Positions 15,417-22,882 of a DNA stretch of 30,224 nucleotides are shown here, one piece after another. The notes below the pieces were generated by a model. That model was not told the DNA's origin and searched no databases. It saw only the letters and a program-made list of their open reading frames with translations. Position 1 is the first letter of the stretch. Every line of letters starts with the position of its first letter. The stretch covers positions 1 to 30,224 of the forward strand of contig CAYSLA010000023.1 of the NCBI GenBank assembly GCA_964431685.1, read 5' to 3'. Both the position numbers and the translations under genes were made by a program. This DNA comes from CAYSLA01 sp964431685. Its GTDB lineage: Bacteria; Armatimonadota; UBA5829.

Positions 15417-17120
15417 ATGTATATAGGAAACATGTTCTTGTTGTCGCCGGTTCTCTGGATGCTGGGCGCAGCTCTGTTGGTTCTGTTCCTCGGCATCGCC
15501 GCCGCACCCAAACGTGACGGCTGGATAGAACACTTCTTGCCGGCGCACTACCTGGCCCCTTCCCTGACCGCAGTCGGGCTCGTGGCGGCCGGCGGTCTGG
15601 TCTACTGGTCGCTGCTGGTCAAGGACTCACTCCAAAGCATCACGGTGGCGGGCGAGGAGTTGTTGGTGCCCGCGAACGCGCTCTTCGTAACCTCAGGGGG
15701 ACACGCTCAGTTCACGGTCGACCCGTTCGCCGCGATCTTCACCTTCGTGGCCGTCCTGGGAACGCTGATGGTGATGCTGCTTTCTATCGACTACTTCGGG
15801 GAGTTCCAGCGCCACAAGGCCGAATACTACTGCCTGCTGATGCTGGCCGCCGCGGCGGCTTCGCTGGTGGCCGGAGCCTCCGATCTCATAGCGATCTACC
15901 TGTCGATAGAATTCCTGAGTCTGACCAGCTACGTTCTGGCGGCTTTTGACAAGGAGAACCGCCGATCTGCTGAAGCCGGGATGAAGTACTTCATCTACGG
16001 CGCTGCTTGCTCCGCTGTGATGCTGCAGGGCATGTCGATACTCTTTGGGGTCTCCGGCGGCGCTACTTCGCTCTCGGGCATCGCACAGAAGTTTTCGGGC
16101 ATGGGAATGGGCTCGGCAGTGACCGCCGCTGGTTGGGTCGGAGTTACGTTCACACTGGTGGGACTGGGTTTCAAGCTTTCGCTCGCGGGTTTCCATTTCT
16201 GGGCGCCCGACACTTACGAAGGCGCCCCCACCCCGGTGACCGCCTTTCTTTCTGTGGTCAGCAAGGCAGCGGGCATCGCAGTACTCGCCAGGTTTGTGCT
16301 GGTGGCGGCTCTTCCAGGCCAAGCAGGAAGCCTGAGCTGGTACTGGATTCTTGTCATACTAACCACCGCGAGCATGTTCTACGGAAACCTGGCTGCCATC
16401 GCCCAGACCAACATCAAGCGGATGCTGGCATACTCGAGTATTGCCCAGATCGGCTACATAATGGTTGGCGTGCTGGCGGCGATGCACGTCTTCACGAGAG
16501 AAGGCAGTGCTCTGTCCGTGCCTAACGCGTCCATCCGCACGCAAATATCCGCTGCGGGAGGACACACAGGTCCACCCCTGCCCTGGGATCTGCGCGGGGT
16601 CATCATGTATGTATTGGCATATCTCTTCATGAACATCGGTGCGTTCGCGGTGGTGACCGCGGTCGGCAAACGGCTGCGCTCCGATGCAATAAAGGACTAT
16701 GCGGATTTGGCGCGGCGATCCCCCCTGATGGCGGGCGCGCTCGCGGTCTTCCTGGTGTCGCTCGCTGGGGTGCCGCCCACGGCCGGGTTCCTGGGCAAGC
16801 TTTTCGTATTCGGAAGCGCGGTAAACGTGGGTATGGCCGGGCACGTGGAGCTTATCGTGCTGGCGGCGTTTGGGGTGATCAACAGCGTAATATCCGCATA
16901 TTACTATTTCAATGTGGTACGATTGATGTACTTCGCGCCGGCGTCGCAGTCGGAAACACTGAGCATTTCGTTCGCCGCGAGGGCAACCGTTGTCTCGGCG
17001 CTGCTGGTGACCTTGGGATTGATAGTATTCACGAAGCCGGTCTCCGATCTCGCCGCACAGGCAGTATATCGACCCCTTGATGGGCTGAGCAGCCTATCGG
17101 GGGGAGAGGTGGATTTATGA
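15417..17120 (+). CDS. nuoN: NADH-quinone oxidoreductase subunit N
   Basis: A proton-pumping membrane subunit of respiratory complex I (Mrp antiporter-like). About 14 hydrophobic segments are visible. Conserved features include SIEFLSLTSYVLAAF, the lysine of GLGFKLSLAGFHFWAPD with TYEGAPTPVTAFLS, KRMLAYSSIAQIGYI, and LAGVPPTAGFLGK. At 567 residues it is longer than usual. Part of the excess is a hydrophilic insert at about residues 359-392, placed before the helix GVIMYVLAYLFMNIGAFAV. No other nuo gene is nearby, although nuoN normally ends the nuoA-N operon. The stop overlaps the next gene by 4 nt. An AGGA-type site precedes ATG 15417; ATG 15432 is an alternative. Confidence 0.95.
   Translation: MYIGNMFLLSPVLWMLGAALLVLFLGIAAAPKRDGWIEHFLPAHYLAPSLTAVGLVAAGGLVYWSLLVKDSLQSITVAGEELLVPANALFVTSGGHAQFTVDPFAAIFTFVAVLGTLMVMLLSIDYFGEFQRHKAEYYCLLMLAAAAASLVAGASDLIAIYLSIEFLSLTSYVLAAFDKENRRSAEAGMKYFIYGAACSAVMLQGMSILFGVSGGATSLSGIAQKFSGMGMGSAVTAAGWVGVTFTLVGLGFKLSLAGFHFWAPDTYEGAPTPVTAFLSVVSKAAGIAVLARFVLVAALPGQAGSLSWYWILVILTTASMFYGNLAAIAQTNIKRMLAYSSIAQIGYIMVGVLAAMHVFTREGSALSVPNASIRTQISAAGGHTGPPLPWDLRGVIMYVLAYLFMNIGAFAVVTAVGKRLRSDAIKDYADLARRSPLMAGALAVFLVSLAGVPPTAGFLGKLFVFGSAVNVGMAGHVELIVLAAFGVINSVISAYYYFNVVRLMYFAPASQSETLSISFAARATVVSALLVTLGLIVFTKPVSDLAAQAVYRPLDGLSSLSGGEVDL
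16491..16593 (+). other. Hydrophilic insert in NuoN (possible translated repeat)
   Basis: About 34 codons between two membrane helices of NuoN, including AAGGHTGPPLPWDL, with no counterpart expected in the family. The GGHxGPPLP string resembles translations of dispersed repeats I recall from other genomes. Only one copy is visible here, so this is inference. Confidence 0.4.
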
Positions 17121-17749
17121 ATCACGAACAGGCAAAGCAGGTGTGGAAGAAAGCTGCGGAGATGGTCAAGGACAGAGTGGTGTCGCCAACAGTCTTTCGC
17201 GCTGTTGAGCTTGCGCACGGGCTGGCCATCGATGATGACGTTTTCGTCCTGGGTTTCTCGCCGACAGACATGCCTATGGCCAGTCACATCAAGAGCAGCC
17301 AGAACTTCGCCATCGTGGAGCAATGTATAGGCAATCTCATGGGCAGGCGCATGCGGGTATTGATAGTTGAGGGCGTTACCGCGGCCGACTACGAGCGCTA
17401 CAAGCAGAATCTGGAGCGTGCCAGCGCGAACCAGGCCACGATCAGCAAGCGTCGCGAGCAGGAGAGGGCAGTGGAGGTCGGGTGGGACTTGGTCGCTGAG
17501 AAGATATCCCGATTCTATGCGCAGACCCCTCTAAGAACCTTTCCGCAGACTCGGGCGAAGATCTTGTCCTATGGACTCGAGGTCATCAACGACGCCATGA
17601 ACAAGCTGCAATACAGTGACGATACGGACGAAGTCCATAAACGCGCGTTGGCCAGGGTGTTTGACAAGTTCTCCACGCTCGTTGAGGTGCCCTCCGCGCT
17701 TCTCGCCTATGAGCTGAACCGTCTCCGCAAGGAAGGACAACTCAAGTGA
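17117..17749 (+). CDS. Uncharacterised protein, DnaA N-domain-like start
   Basis: A soluble 210-residue protein I cannot assign. The first about 95 residues (WKKAAEMV, VVSPTVFRAVELAHGLAIDDD, FVLGFSPTDM, IVEQCIGNLMGRRMRVLIVEG) have the pattern of a small alpha/beta domain reminiscent of the DnaA N-terminal (domain I-like) fold. The rest is helical: a charged linker (ANQATISKRREQERAVEVGW) and a C-terminal helical part. Start and stop overlap its neighbours: ATGA with nuoN, and GTGA with the prepilin start. It is therefore probably translated in one operon with them. The DnaA-like resemblance is a weak, remembered pattern. Confidence 0.7.
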   Translation: MNHEQAKQVWKKAAEMVKDRVVSPTVFRAVELAHGLAIDDDVFVLGFSPTDMPMASHIKSSQNFAIVEQCIGNLMGRRMRVLIVEGVTAADYERYKQNLERASANQATISKRREQERAVEVGWDLVAEKISRFYAQTPLRTFPQTRAKILSYGLEVINDAMNKLQYSDDTDEVHKRALARVFDKFSTLVEVPSALLAYELNRLRKEGQLK

Positions 17750-17773
17750 GACGCATGGCTGGTTTCACGCTGG
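17746..17773 (+). CDS. Start of a type IV prepilin or pseudopilin, cut by the gap
   Basis: Only MRRMAGFTL (GTG 17746, or ATG 17755 giving MAGFTL) is visible, plus a codon beginning with G. That is exactly the start of the class III-type prepilin signal GFTL(V/A)E, cleaved by PilD-type peptidase and N-methylated at Phe. The assembly breaks here, which fits the highly repeated coding sequence of this motif in genomes with many pseudopilins. The partner (minor pilin or DUF1559-type) cannot be told. Confidence 0.55.
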
Positions 17774-17873
17774 NNNNNNNNNNNNNNNNNNNNNNNNNNN
17801 NNNNNNNNNNNNNNNNNNNNNNNNNNNNNNNNNNNNNNNNNNNNNNNNNNNNNNNNNNNNNNNNNNNNNNNNN
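17774..17873. other. Scaffold gap of 100 N
   Basis: Exactly 100 N, the usual placeholder for a gap of unknown size. The prepilin body and the start of the fumarase gene fall in it. Adjacency of the two sides is not proven. Confidence 0.99.
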
Positions 17874-18683
17874 GCGGTCGCGGCAGGCTGCGTCAGAGCC
17901 TGCCGCGAGCTGCCGGAAGACGTGTTCCTGGCACTGCAGAGCGCTGTAAGCACGGAGGAGTCCGAAGCCGGTCGCACCGTGCTGGGAGAGCTGGTGGAGA
18001 ACGCACGCGTAGCCCGACAGAGTCAGGTCCCAATCTGCCAGGACACCGGGCTTACGGTGGTATTCGTGGATATCGGCCAGGACGTGCATATTGTGGATGG
18101 CAACTTGCACGATGCGATCAACGACGGCGTGCGCCGCGGTTACACGGAGGGTTATTTAAGAAAGTCCATCGTCCGACACCCTCTCGACCGGGTGAACACG
18201 GGCGACAACACCCCGGCGGTGGTCCATACGACGATCGTTCCGGGCGACCGTCTCAAAATCACGGTCGCCCCAAAAGGCGGCGGAAGCGAGAACATGAGCG
18301 CCACGAAGATGCTGGTACCTTCTGACGGCGTGGACGGTGTCGTGCAGTTTGTAACCGAAACAGTCAGAAACGCCGGGTCCAATCCCTGCCCTCCGATAAT
18401 CGTGGGAGTTGGGCTCGGTGGAACGCTCGAGATGGCCGCCATTCTGTCCAAACGAGCCATTCTTCGCAAGGTGGGAGAACGTTCATCCAATCCAATCGAC
18501 GCTGACCTCGAGGGCAGGCTTCTCGAGGCGGTCAATGCGACGGGGGTTGGACCGTCGGGCTACGGTGGTCGAGTGACGGCGCTGGCTGTAGCCGTCGAGA
18601 GCCATCCGTGCCACATAGCAAGCTTGCCGGTGGCGGTCACCATCCAGTGTCACGCAGCCAGGCACGCCCAGATAGTATTTTGA
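17874..18683 (+). CDS. Fumarate hydratase class I, alpha (N-terminal) subunit, 5' truncated
   Basis: The [4Fe-4S] fumarase/tartrate dehydratase alpha subunit hydrates fumarate to malate together with a beta subunit. The frame is open from the gap edge, so the true start (perhaps 15-25 residues more) is lost. Motifs seen: VPICQDTGLTVVFVDIGQ, NTGDNTPAVVHT, APKGGGSENMSATKML, NPCPPIIVGVGLGG, and the end segment LPVAVTIQCHAARH. The three cysteines in ICQDTG, NPCPP and QCHA are candidate cluster ligands. No beta subunit follows: the next gene is a URO-D-like protein after 155 bp. The beta subunit must be elsewhere, or order was disturbed. Confidence 0.93.
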   Translation, partial: AVAAGCVRACRELPEDVFLALQSAVSTEESEAGRTVLGELVENARVARQSQVPICQDTGLTVVFVDIGQDVHIVDGNLHDAINDGVRRGYTEGYLRKSIVRHPLDRVNTGDNTPAVVHTTIVPGDRLKITVAPKGGGSENMSATKMLVPSDGVDGVVQFVTETVRNAGSNPCPPIIVGVGLGGTLEMAAILSKRAILRKVGERSSNPIDADLEGRLLEAVNATGVGPSGYGGRVTALAVAVESHPCHIASLPVAVTIQCHAARHAQIVF

Positions 18684-18705
18684 CTGATGGGGCAGCCCGG
18701 CAATC

Positions 18706-18724
18706 CCCTGAACTTGATTCAGGG
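18706..18724. repeat. 7-bp hairpin CCCTGAA-CTTGA-TTCAGGG
   Basis: A perfect short palindrome 22 nt after the fumarase stop. It has no T-run, so it is a doubtful terminator. It lies 39 bp from palindromic copy g. Confidence 0.6.
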
Positions 18725-18762
18725 TCAGGGTCAAATCCCGTCCCATCGAGATAGATCTCTAG

Positions 18763-18811
18763 ACCTCCCCCTAACCCCCTCCGAAACGGAGGGGGAAGGG
18801 GGAGGTGTTCC
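18763..18811. repeat. Palindromic mini-element, copy g (49 bp, intergenic)
   Basis: Full-length intergenic copy with arms ACCTCCCCCTAACCCC and GGGGGAAGGGGGAGGTG around the core CCTCCGAAACGGAGG. It ends 28 nt before the next start codon, in the same orientation and spacing as copy a before its gene. Confidence 0.92.
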
Positions 18812-18838
18812 ACTAACGATTTCATAAAGAGGTACACA

Positions 18839-19936
18839 ATGAGCATAGATTTTGGCCCGGAACGCTGGGAAGAGACAAAAGACAACTACCGCAAGTGGTG
18901 GGCTGGGGAGCTTGAGAGGCCGCTCCTCCACTTCGTGATGCCCGGCGGCAATCCGGACAGACCGGAGCCGGCACTTCCGTCCAAGTCCTTTACTGTCTTC
19001 TACGACTTATCAGTTTCGGCTGACGAAATCGTTGACCGTTGGGACTATGACCTGTGCTGCCAACGCTTTCTCGGCGACTCGTTCCCTGCTGTGTTTCCAA
19101 ACTTTGGGCCCGGGGTTGGAGCCGAATTCCTTGGATGTGGGCTTGAGATCGACGAACCCGGCGAGACTGTGTGGTTTCACCCGAAAGAAGATGCCTCTCT
19201 GGATGAGATGCGAATCGCTTATACTGAAGACAGTCTTTGGTTCAAACGAATAGCTGACATAAAGGCCGCCGCCGGACGGCGATGGCAAGGCGAGGTCCAG
19301 ATAGGCATGACCGATCTGGGGGGTGCAGTCGACATACTCTCGAGCTTCCGTCCGAGCGAGAAGCTGCTACTGGACCTCTATGACAGTCCTGAGCGCGTTA
19401 AGGAACTGACCTGGCAAATCCACGACGCGTGGCTGCGATACTATGAGCAGTTCGATAGACTGCTGAAGCCAACCAATCCGGGATACTCGTGTTGGGCAAC
19501 GATCTTCTCGTGTGAGCCGCACTACATGCTGCAGTGTGACTTCGCGTATATGATCGGGCCGGACATGTTCGAGGAGTTTGTGCTGCCCGAACTGGCGGCC
19601 GTCTGCAAGAAACTGCCCAACTGCATGTATCACCTGGACGGCCCTGGGCAGATACCGCATTTGGATTCGCTGCTTTCGATTCCAGAACTAAAGGGCATAC
19701 AGTGGGTGCCAGGCGCGGGTAATCCGGACTGTGCCCACTGGCCGGAAGTTTACGGGAAGATACGGAAAGCCGGCAAGCTGATCCAGGCTTTCGGCGGGCC
19801 GGAAGTGCTGGACGCGCTGAACGAGCAGTTGGGGACGCTCAAAGGGGTGCAGCTCTGGGGCTGGGGCGGCGCAGAGAACGAAGCGGCGACTGTGGAATGC
19901 ATCAAGAAGTATAGCGGGAAGACAGGTGGAAGATGA
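18839..19936 (+). CDS. Uroporphyrinogen decarboxylase-like (URO-D/MtaA fold) protein
   Basis: A TIM-barrel protein of the URO-D superfamily, in the divergent branch often found in catabolic clusters rather than heme synthesis. Some members are annotated as corrinoid methyltransferases. The N-terminus is RWEETKDNYRKWWAGELERP. Later segments typical of the branch are MYHLDGPGQIPHLD, GIQWVPGAGNP and a C-terminal EYGxxGxL-like LWGWGGAENEA. The conserved arginine-rich N-terminal substrate loop of true HemE is absent, so it should not be called hemE. AGAGG precedes ATG 18839, with palindromic copy g just upstream. The stop overlaps the following gene by 4 nt. Substrate unknown. Confidence 0.78.
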   Translation: MSIDFGPERWEETKDNYRKWWAGELERPLLHFVMPGGNPDRPEPALPSKSFTVFYDLSVSADEIVDRWDYDLCCQRFLGDSFPAVFPNFGPGVGAEFLGCGLEIDEPGETVWFHPKEDASLDEMRIAYTEDSLWFKRIADIKAAAGRRWQGEVQIGMTDLGGAVDILSSFRPSEKLLLDLYDSPERVKELTWQIHDAWLRYYEQFDRLLKPTNPGYSCWATIFSCEPHYMLQCDFAYMIGPDMFEEFVLPELAAVCKKLPNCMYHLDGPGQIPHLDSLLSIPELKGIQWVPGAGNPDCAHWPEVYGKIRKAGKLIQAFGGPEVLDALNEQLGTLKGVQLWGWGGAENEAATVECIKKYSGKTGGR

Positions 19937-21180
19937 CAGAGACAAGAGCTCGAGAAGACATCGCCCGGATAGTTTCGAGGGCTGTACGCGACGTCAAGAT
20001 AACAGACATACACACCCACATATACTCGGCCAACTTCGGGCCGTTGCTGCTGTGGGGCGTGGACGAACTGCTGACCTACCATTATCTGCCGGCGGAAGCA
20101 TTGCGGTGGGTGGACGTGCCCTACGACCAGTTCTGGGCGATGACCAAGACCGATCAGGCCGATCTTATCTGGAAAACCCTGTTCATCGAGCATTCACCGG
20201 TGAGCGAAGCATGCAGGGGTGTCCTCACTTGCCTGAGCAGGCTTGGGCTTGACGTGTCCGCTCGTGACCTGGCTGGCTACAGGTCATACTTTGCCGGTCT
20301 GCCGGTCGACAACTACATAGACAAGGTCTTTGAGACAGCGGGCATCAAAAGCGTGGTGATGACCAACGACCCGTTCGACGATGCCGAGCGGCCGATATGG
20401 CTCGGCAACCAGCCCAGAGACAATCGCTTCCACGCCGCACTAAGGCTGGACGGACTCCTGAACGCCTGGCCCGATGCGTGCCCAAGACTCAGGGAATGGG
20501 GCTACGACGTGCAGTCCGACTTCGCCGGCAAGACTACCGATGAAGTGCGCAGATTCCTTTCGGACTGGATCGACAGGATGAAGGCCCTGTACGTGGCGGT
20601 ATCCCTGCCTCCAACATTTGCGTTCCCGGAGGATTCGGACCGCGGGAAACTTATCGAAAAATGCGTGCTGCCTGTGGCGGGCGAGAAGGGCATTCCGTTC
20701 GCGCTAATGGTCGGCGTAAAGAAGCTGGTGAACCCGGCCCTTAAGCTGGCAGGCGACTCAGTCGGGCGCTCCAGCATCGAGGTGATCGAATATCTGTGTG
20801 CCAACTATCCCGACAACAAGTTCATGGTTACGATGCTCTCCAGGGAAAACCAGCACGAATGCTGCGTGGCGGCACGCAAGTTCAGGAACCTGCTGGTATT
20901 TGGGTGCTGGTGGTTCCTCAACGACCCAAGCCTCATTGATGAGATCGTGCGGATGCGACTCGAACTCATTGGACTGAGTATGATCCCTCAGCACTCAGAT
21001 GCTCGAGTGCTGGATCAGCTCATCTACAAGTGGACGCATTCGCGTCCCCTAATCGCGAACGCGCTGGCCGATAAATATGCGGATATCGCCGAGTCTGGCT
21101 GGGTGGCGACAGAGGATGAGATCGTGGGAGACGTCGAGGACCTTTTTGGCGGGAGCTTCTGGCGTTTCCTGAGACGGTAA
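19933..21180 (+). CDS. Uronate isomerase-like amidohydrolase
   Basis: An amidohydrolase-superfamily TIM barrel most like glucuronate/uronate isomerase (UxaC). The first strand has the metal pair in TDIHTHIYS, followed by the UxaC-type LLWGVDELLTYHYLP. The C-terminal part has IPQHSDARVLDQLIYKW, where UxaC carries a DSR motif. At 415 residues it is shorter than classic UxaC (about 470), so it is a relative rather than proven uxaC. It is coupled by an ATGA overlap to the URO-D-like gene, suggesting both act on the same substrate or on successive intermediates of sugar-acid breakdown. Confidence 0.82.
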   Translation: MTETRAREDIARIVSRAVRDVKITDIHTHIYSANFGPLLLWGVDELLTYHYLPAEALRWVDVPYDQFWAMTKTDQADLIWKTLFIEHSPVSEACRGVLTCLSRLGLDVSARDLAGYRSYFAGLPVDNYIDKVFETAGIKSVVMTNDPFDDAERPIWLGNQPRDNRFHAALRLDGLLNAWPDACPRLREWGYDVQSDFAGKTTDEVRRFLSDWIDRMKALYVAVSLPPTFAFPEDSDRGKLIEKCVLPVAGEKGIPFALMVGVKKLVNPALKLAGDSVGRSSIEVIEYLCANYPDNKFMVTMLSRENQHECCVAARKFRNLLVFGCWWFLNDPSLIDEIVRMRLELIGLSMIPQHSDARVLDQLIYKWTHSRPLIANALADKYADIAESGWVATEDEIVGDVEDLFGGSFWRFLRR

Positions 21181-21339
21181 ACCGCCAAAGCCCTGCATCC
21201 GACGAAATCGGGAGCGAGAAAAGAGGATATTCCCCAACAGTGTAGTATATTGAAGTAGACGAGTTAGGCAACCGGCGGATCACGGAGGTTCGCAAATCTC
21301 TTGTAGGAGTTCTCGGCTCACACATCTGTGTTTGCAGCG

Positions 21340-22812
21340 ATGCGGGGGGTAGCTGATTTGCGTAGTCTGTTAGTCTGCTCTTTGGGGTGTGCTCTTATGA
21401 CCATTGTTTGCCCAAGACTGGAAGCCGCGGAGCCCGGCAAGGTGCTGTTGCCTCGCGGGAGCGGTCATCAGTTCGTGTGTTACGGTGACTGCTGTTCAGG
21501 GATACCTGGTCAGCTACCTTCGGAGGTCAACTTCGCTGCGGTAAATGCCGTAGTCGGGAGTCTGTCACCCAAACCGGAGTTCGTTTGCTTCGTCGGGGAC
21601 CATATAGCGGGTCTGACAACGGACTACGATGAACTGCGCCGTGAGTGGCGCTACTGGTTGGATCACGAGATGGCGTGGCTGGACAAGTCCGTCCCGGTCT
21701 ACCACGTGACAAGCAACCACAACACCTATGACGGGGCCAGCGAGGCGGTGTGGAGAGAGGTCTTTCCGGACATTCCCAAGAATGGACCGCCGGGTCAGGA
21801 AGGACTCTCTTACTGGGTCCGCAAAGGCGATTTGTTGCTGGTATTTGCAAACACCAATTTCTCGGGACTGGGCTGTGGGCGCGTCGAGCATCAGTGGCTC
21901 GACGAGGTCCTGGCCAAGAACCAAGATGCTCATTACAGGCTCATATTCGGGCATCAGCCTATCTTCCCAGTGAACGGATACGACCGACACAACTGGTGGA
22001 TTGTACAGCCGTCGGACGGCAAGGCTTTCTGGGAGGTGCTGGTTCGCCACAACGTCACGGCCTATATTTGCAGTCACATCATTGCCTTTGACGTTCAGGT
22101 GCACAAAGGAGTACTCCAGATCACTACGGGGGGAGCTGGGACAGAGCACGGTCCTGGGGGGTTTATGCCTGGTCAGACCGAGTATTTCCATGCGGTCCAG
22201 ATGGCCATCGATCAACTTGGACTGCGATATCAGGTACTGGATACTAACGGAACCCGCCGCGAATGGCTGACGTGGCCGATTGAGATCCCGCCGGTTGATT
22301 CGTGGCAACCATTCACGGCGGATGTGGCGCGGGCGTTGGCCGGAAAGCGCTACAAAGAGCCTGAGCATAATATCCTGTGTTGGCGATTTGCCGGAACCGC
22401 AGCGCAGGATGCCGGAATAGAATCTCAGACCCTACTGTCGGGCTGGGAGGGACTCGTGACATTCTGGATCGGCATAGAAGGAGCCGCGCCGAGACTCACA
22501 GTTCGCCTTGTCCCTGAGCCGGGAGGGGGAACGGAGGTGTGGACTGGACCGGTTGTCGAACGCGGGCGGCCGTTCGACGTTCGGGTAGCCATCCACAGCG
22601 GAATGGGACCCGGTGGAATTCTGTGGAGAACGAGCGACAGCGAGGGTTGGAACTCAATGGTTTCTTCCTCTTCGCGAGGCGCAGCGACGATGGCCTGGCC
22701 GTATGAGTGGACAGTAGGCCACGTTTTTGGCACCGATGACAGACCCTTTGCCGGCAGGGATCTGCAGATTACGTGGATCGAGCACCGGTGCGGAGAAATG
22801 CAGGCACTCTAG
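21340..22812 (+). CDS. Secreted metallophosphoesterase-like protein
   Basis: A signal peptide (LRSLLVCSLGCALMTIVCP, cleavage near LEAAEP) leads into a calcineurin-like phosphoesterase domain: VCYGDCC, CFVGDH, TSNHNTY, IFGHQP, and CSHIIAFD. Several motif residues deviate from the standard DxH, GDxxD, GNHD and GHxH (GDCC for DxH, SNHN for GNHD, SHII for GHxH), so metal binding may be altered. After about residue 330 comes a beta-rich C-terminal domain of unknown type. The start is uncertain: ATG 21340 is given, GTG 21328 is in frame upstream, and TTG 21358 has the best purine-rich site (GGGGGG) and still gives a full signal peptide. No clear promoter is seen in 21181-21339. Confidence 0.78.
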   Translation: MRGVADLRSLLVCSLGCALMTIVCPRLEAAEPGKVLLPRGSGHQFVCYGDCCSGIPGQLPSEVNFAAVNAVVGSLSPKPEFVCFVGDHIAGLTTDYDELRREWRYWLDHEMAWLDKSVPVYHVTSNHNTYDGASEAVWREVFPDIPKNGPPGQEGLSYWVRKGDLLLVFANTNFSGLGCGRVEHQWLDEVLAKNQDAHYRLIFGHQPIFPVNGYDRHNWWIVQPSDGKAFWEVLVRHNVTAYICSHIIAFDVQVHKGVLQITTGGAGTEHGPGGFMPGQTEYFHAVQMAIDQLGLRYQVLDTNGTRREWLTWPIEIPPVDSWQPFTADVARALAGKRYKEPEHNILCWRFAGTAAQDAGIESQTLLSGWEGLVTFWIGIEGAAPRLTVRLVPEPGGGTEVWTGPVVERGRPFDVRVAIHSGMGPGGILWRTSDSEGWNSMVSSSSRGAATMAWPYEWTVGHVFGTDDRPFAGRDLQITWIEHRCGEMQAL

Positions 22813-22835
22813 CAGTTCTGGCAGATAGTTGCGTG

Positions 22836-22857
22836 GCGGCGAGAAGCCGCATTCTCG
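22836..22857 (+). promoter_or_regulatory. Overlapping alternative hairpins before pspA
   Basis: GCGGC-GAGAA-GCCGC (22836-22850) and CGAGAA-GCCGCA-TTCTCG (22840-22857) share bases and cannot form together. They lie 26-47 nt before the pspA start. Function is speculative. Confidence 0.3.
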
Positions 22858-22882
22858 TATGACACTATAGGAGGAAATGGCA

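Noticed and set aside
15693..16322. 209-codon minus-strand ORF opposite nuoN
   Set aside because: Antisense to strongly conserved nuoN; no ribosome site or protein pattern.
9971..18811. Palindromes as a CRISPR array
   Set aside because: Copies are far apart, lie inside genes and have no regular spacers; no cas genes are present.
21565..22368. 267-codon minus-strand ORF
   Set aside because: Antisense to the metallophosphoesterase, which has a signal peptide and motifs.
22517..22540. GGGAGGGGGAACGGAGG as a further palindrome copy
   Set aside because: It lacks the CCTCCG-TTT-CGGAGG core and the TTAGGGGG arm, and encodes PEPGGGTEV in a normal context; treated as coincidence.
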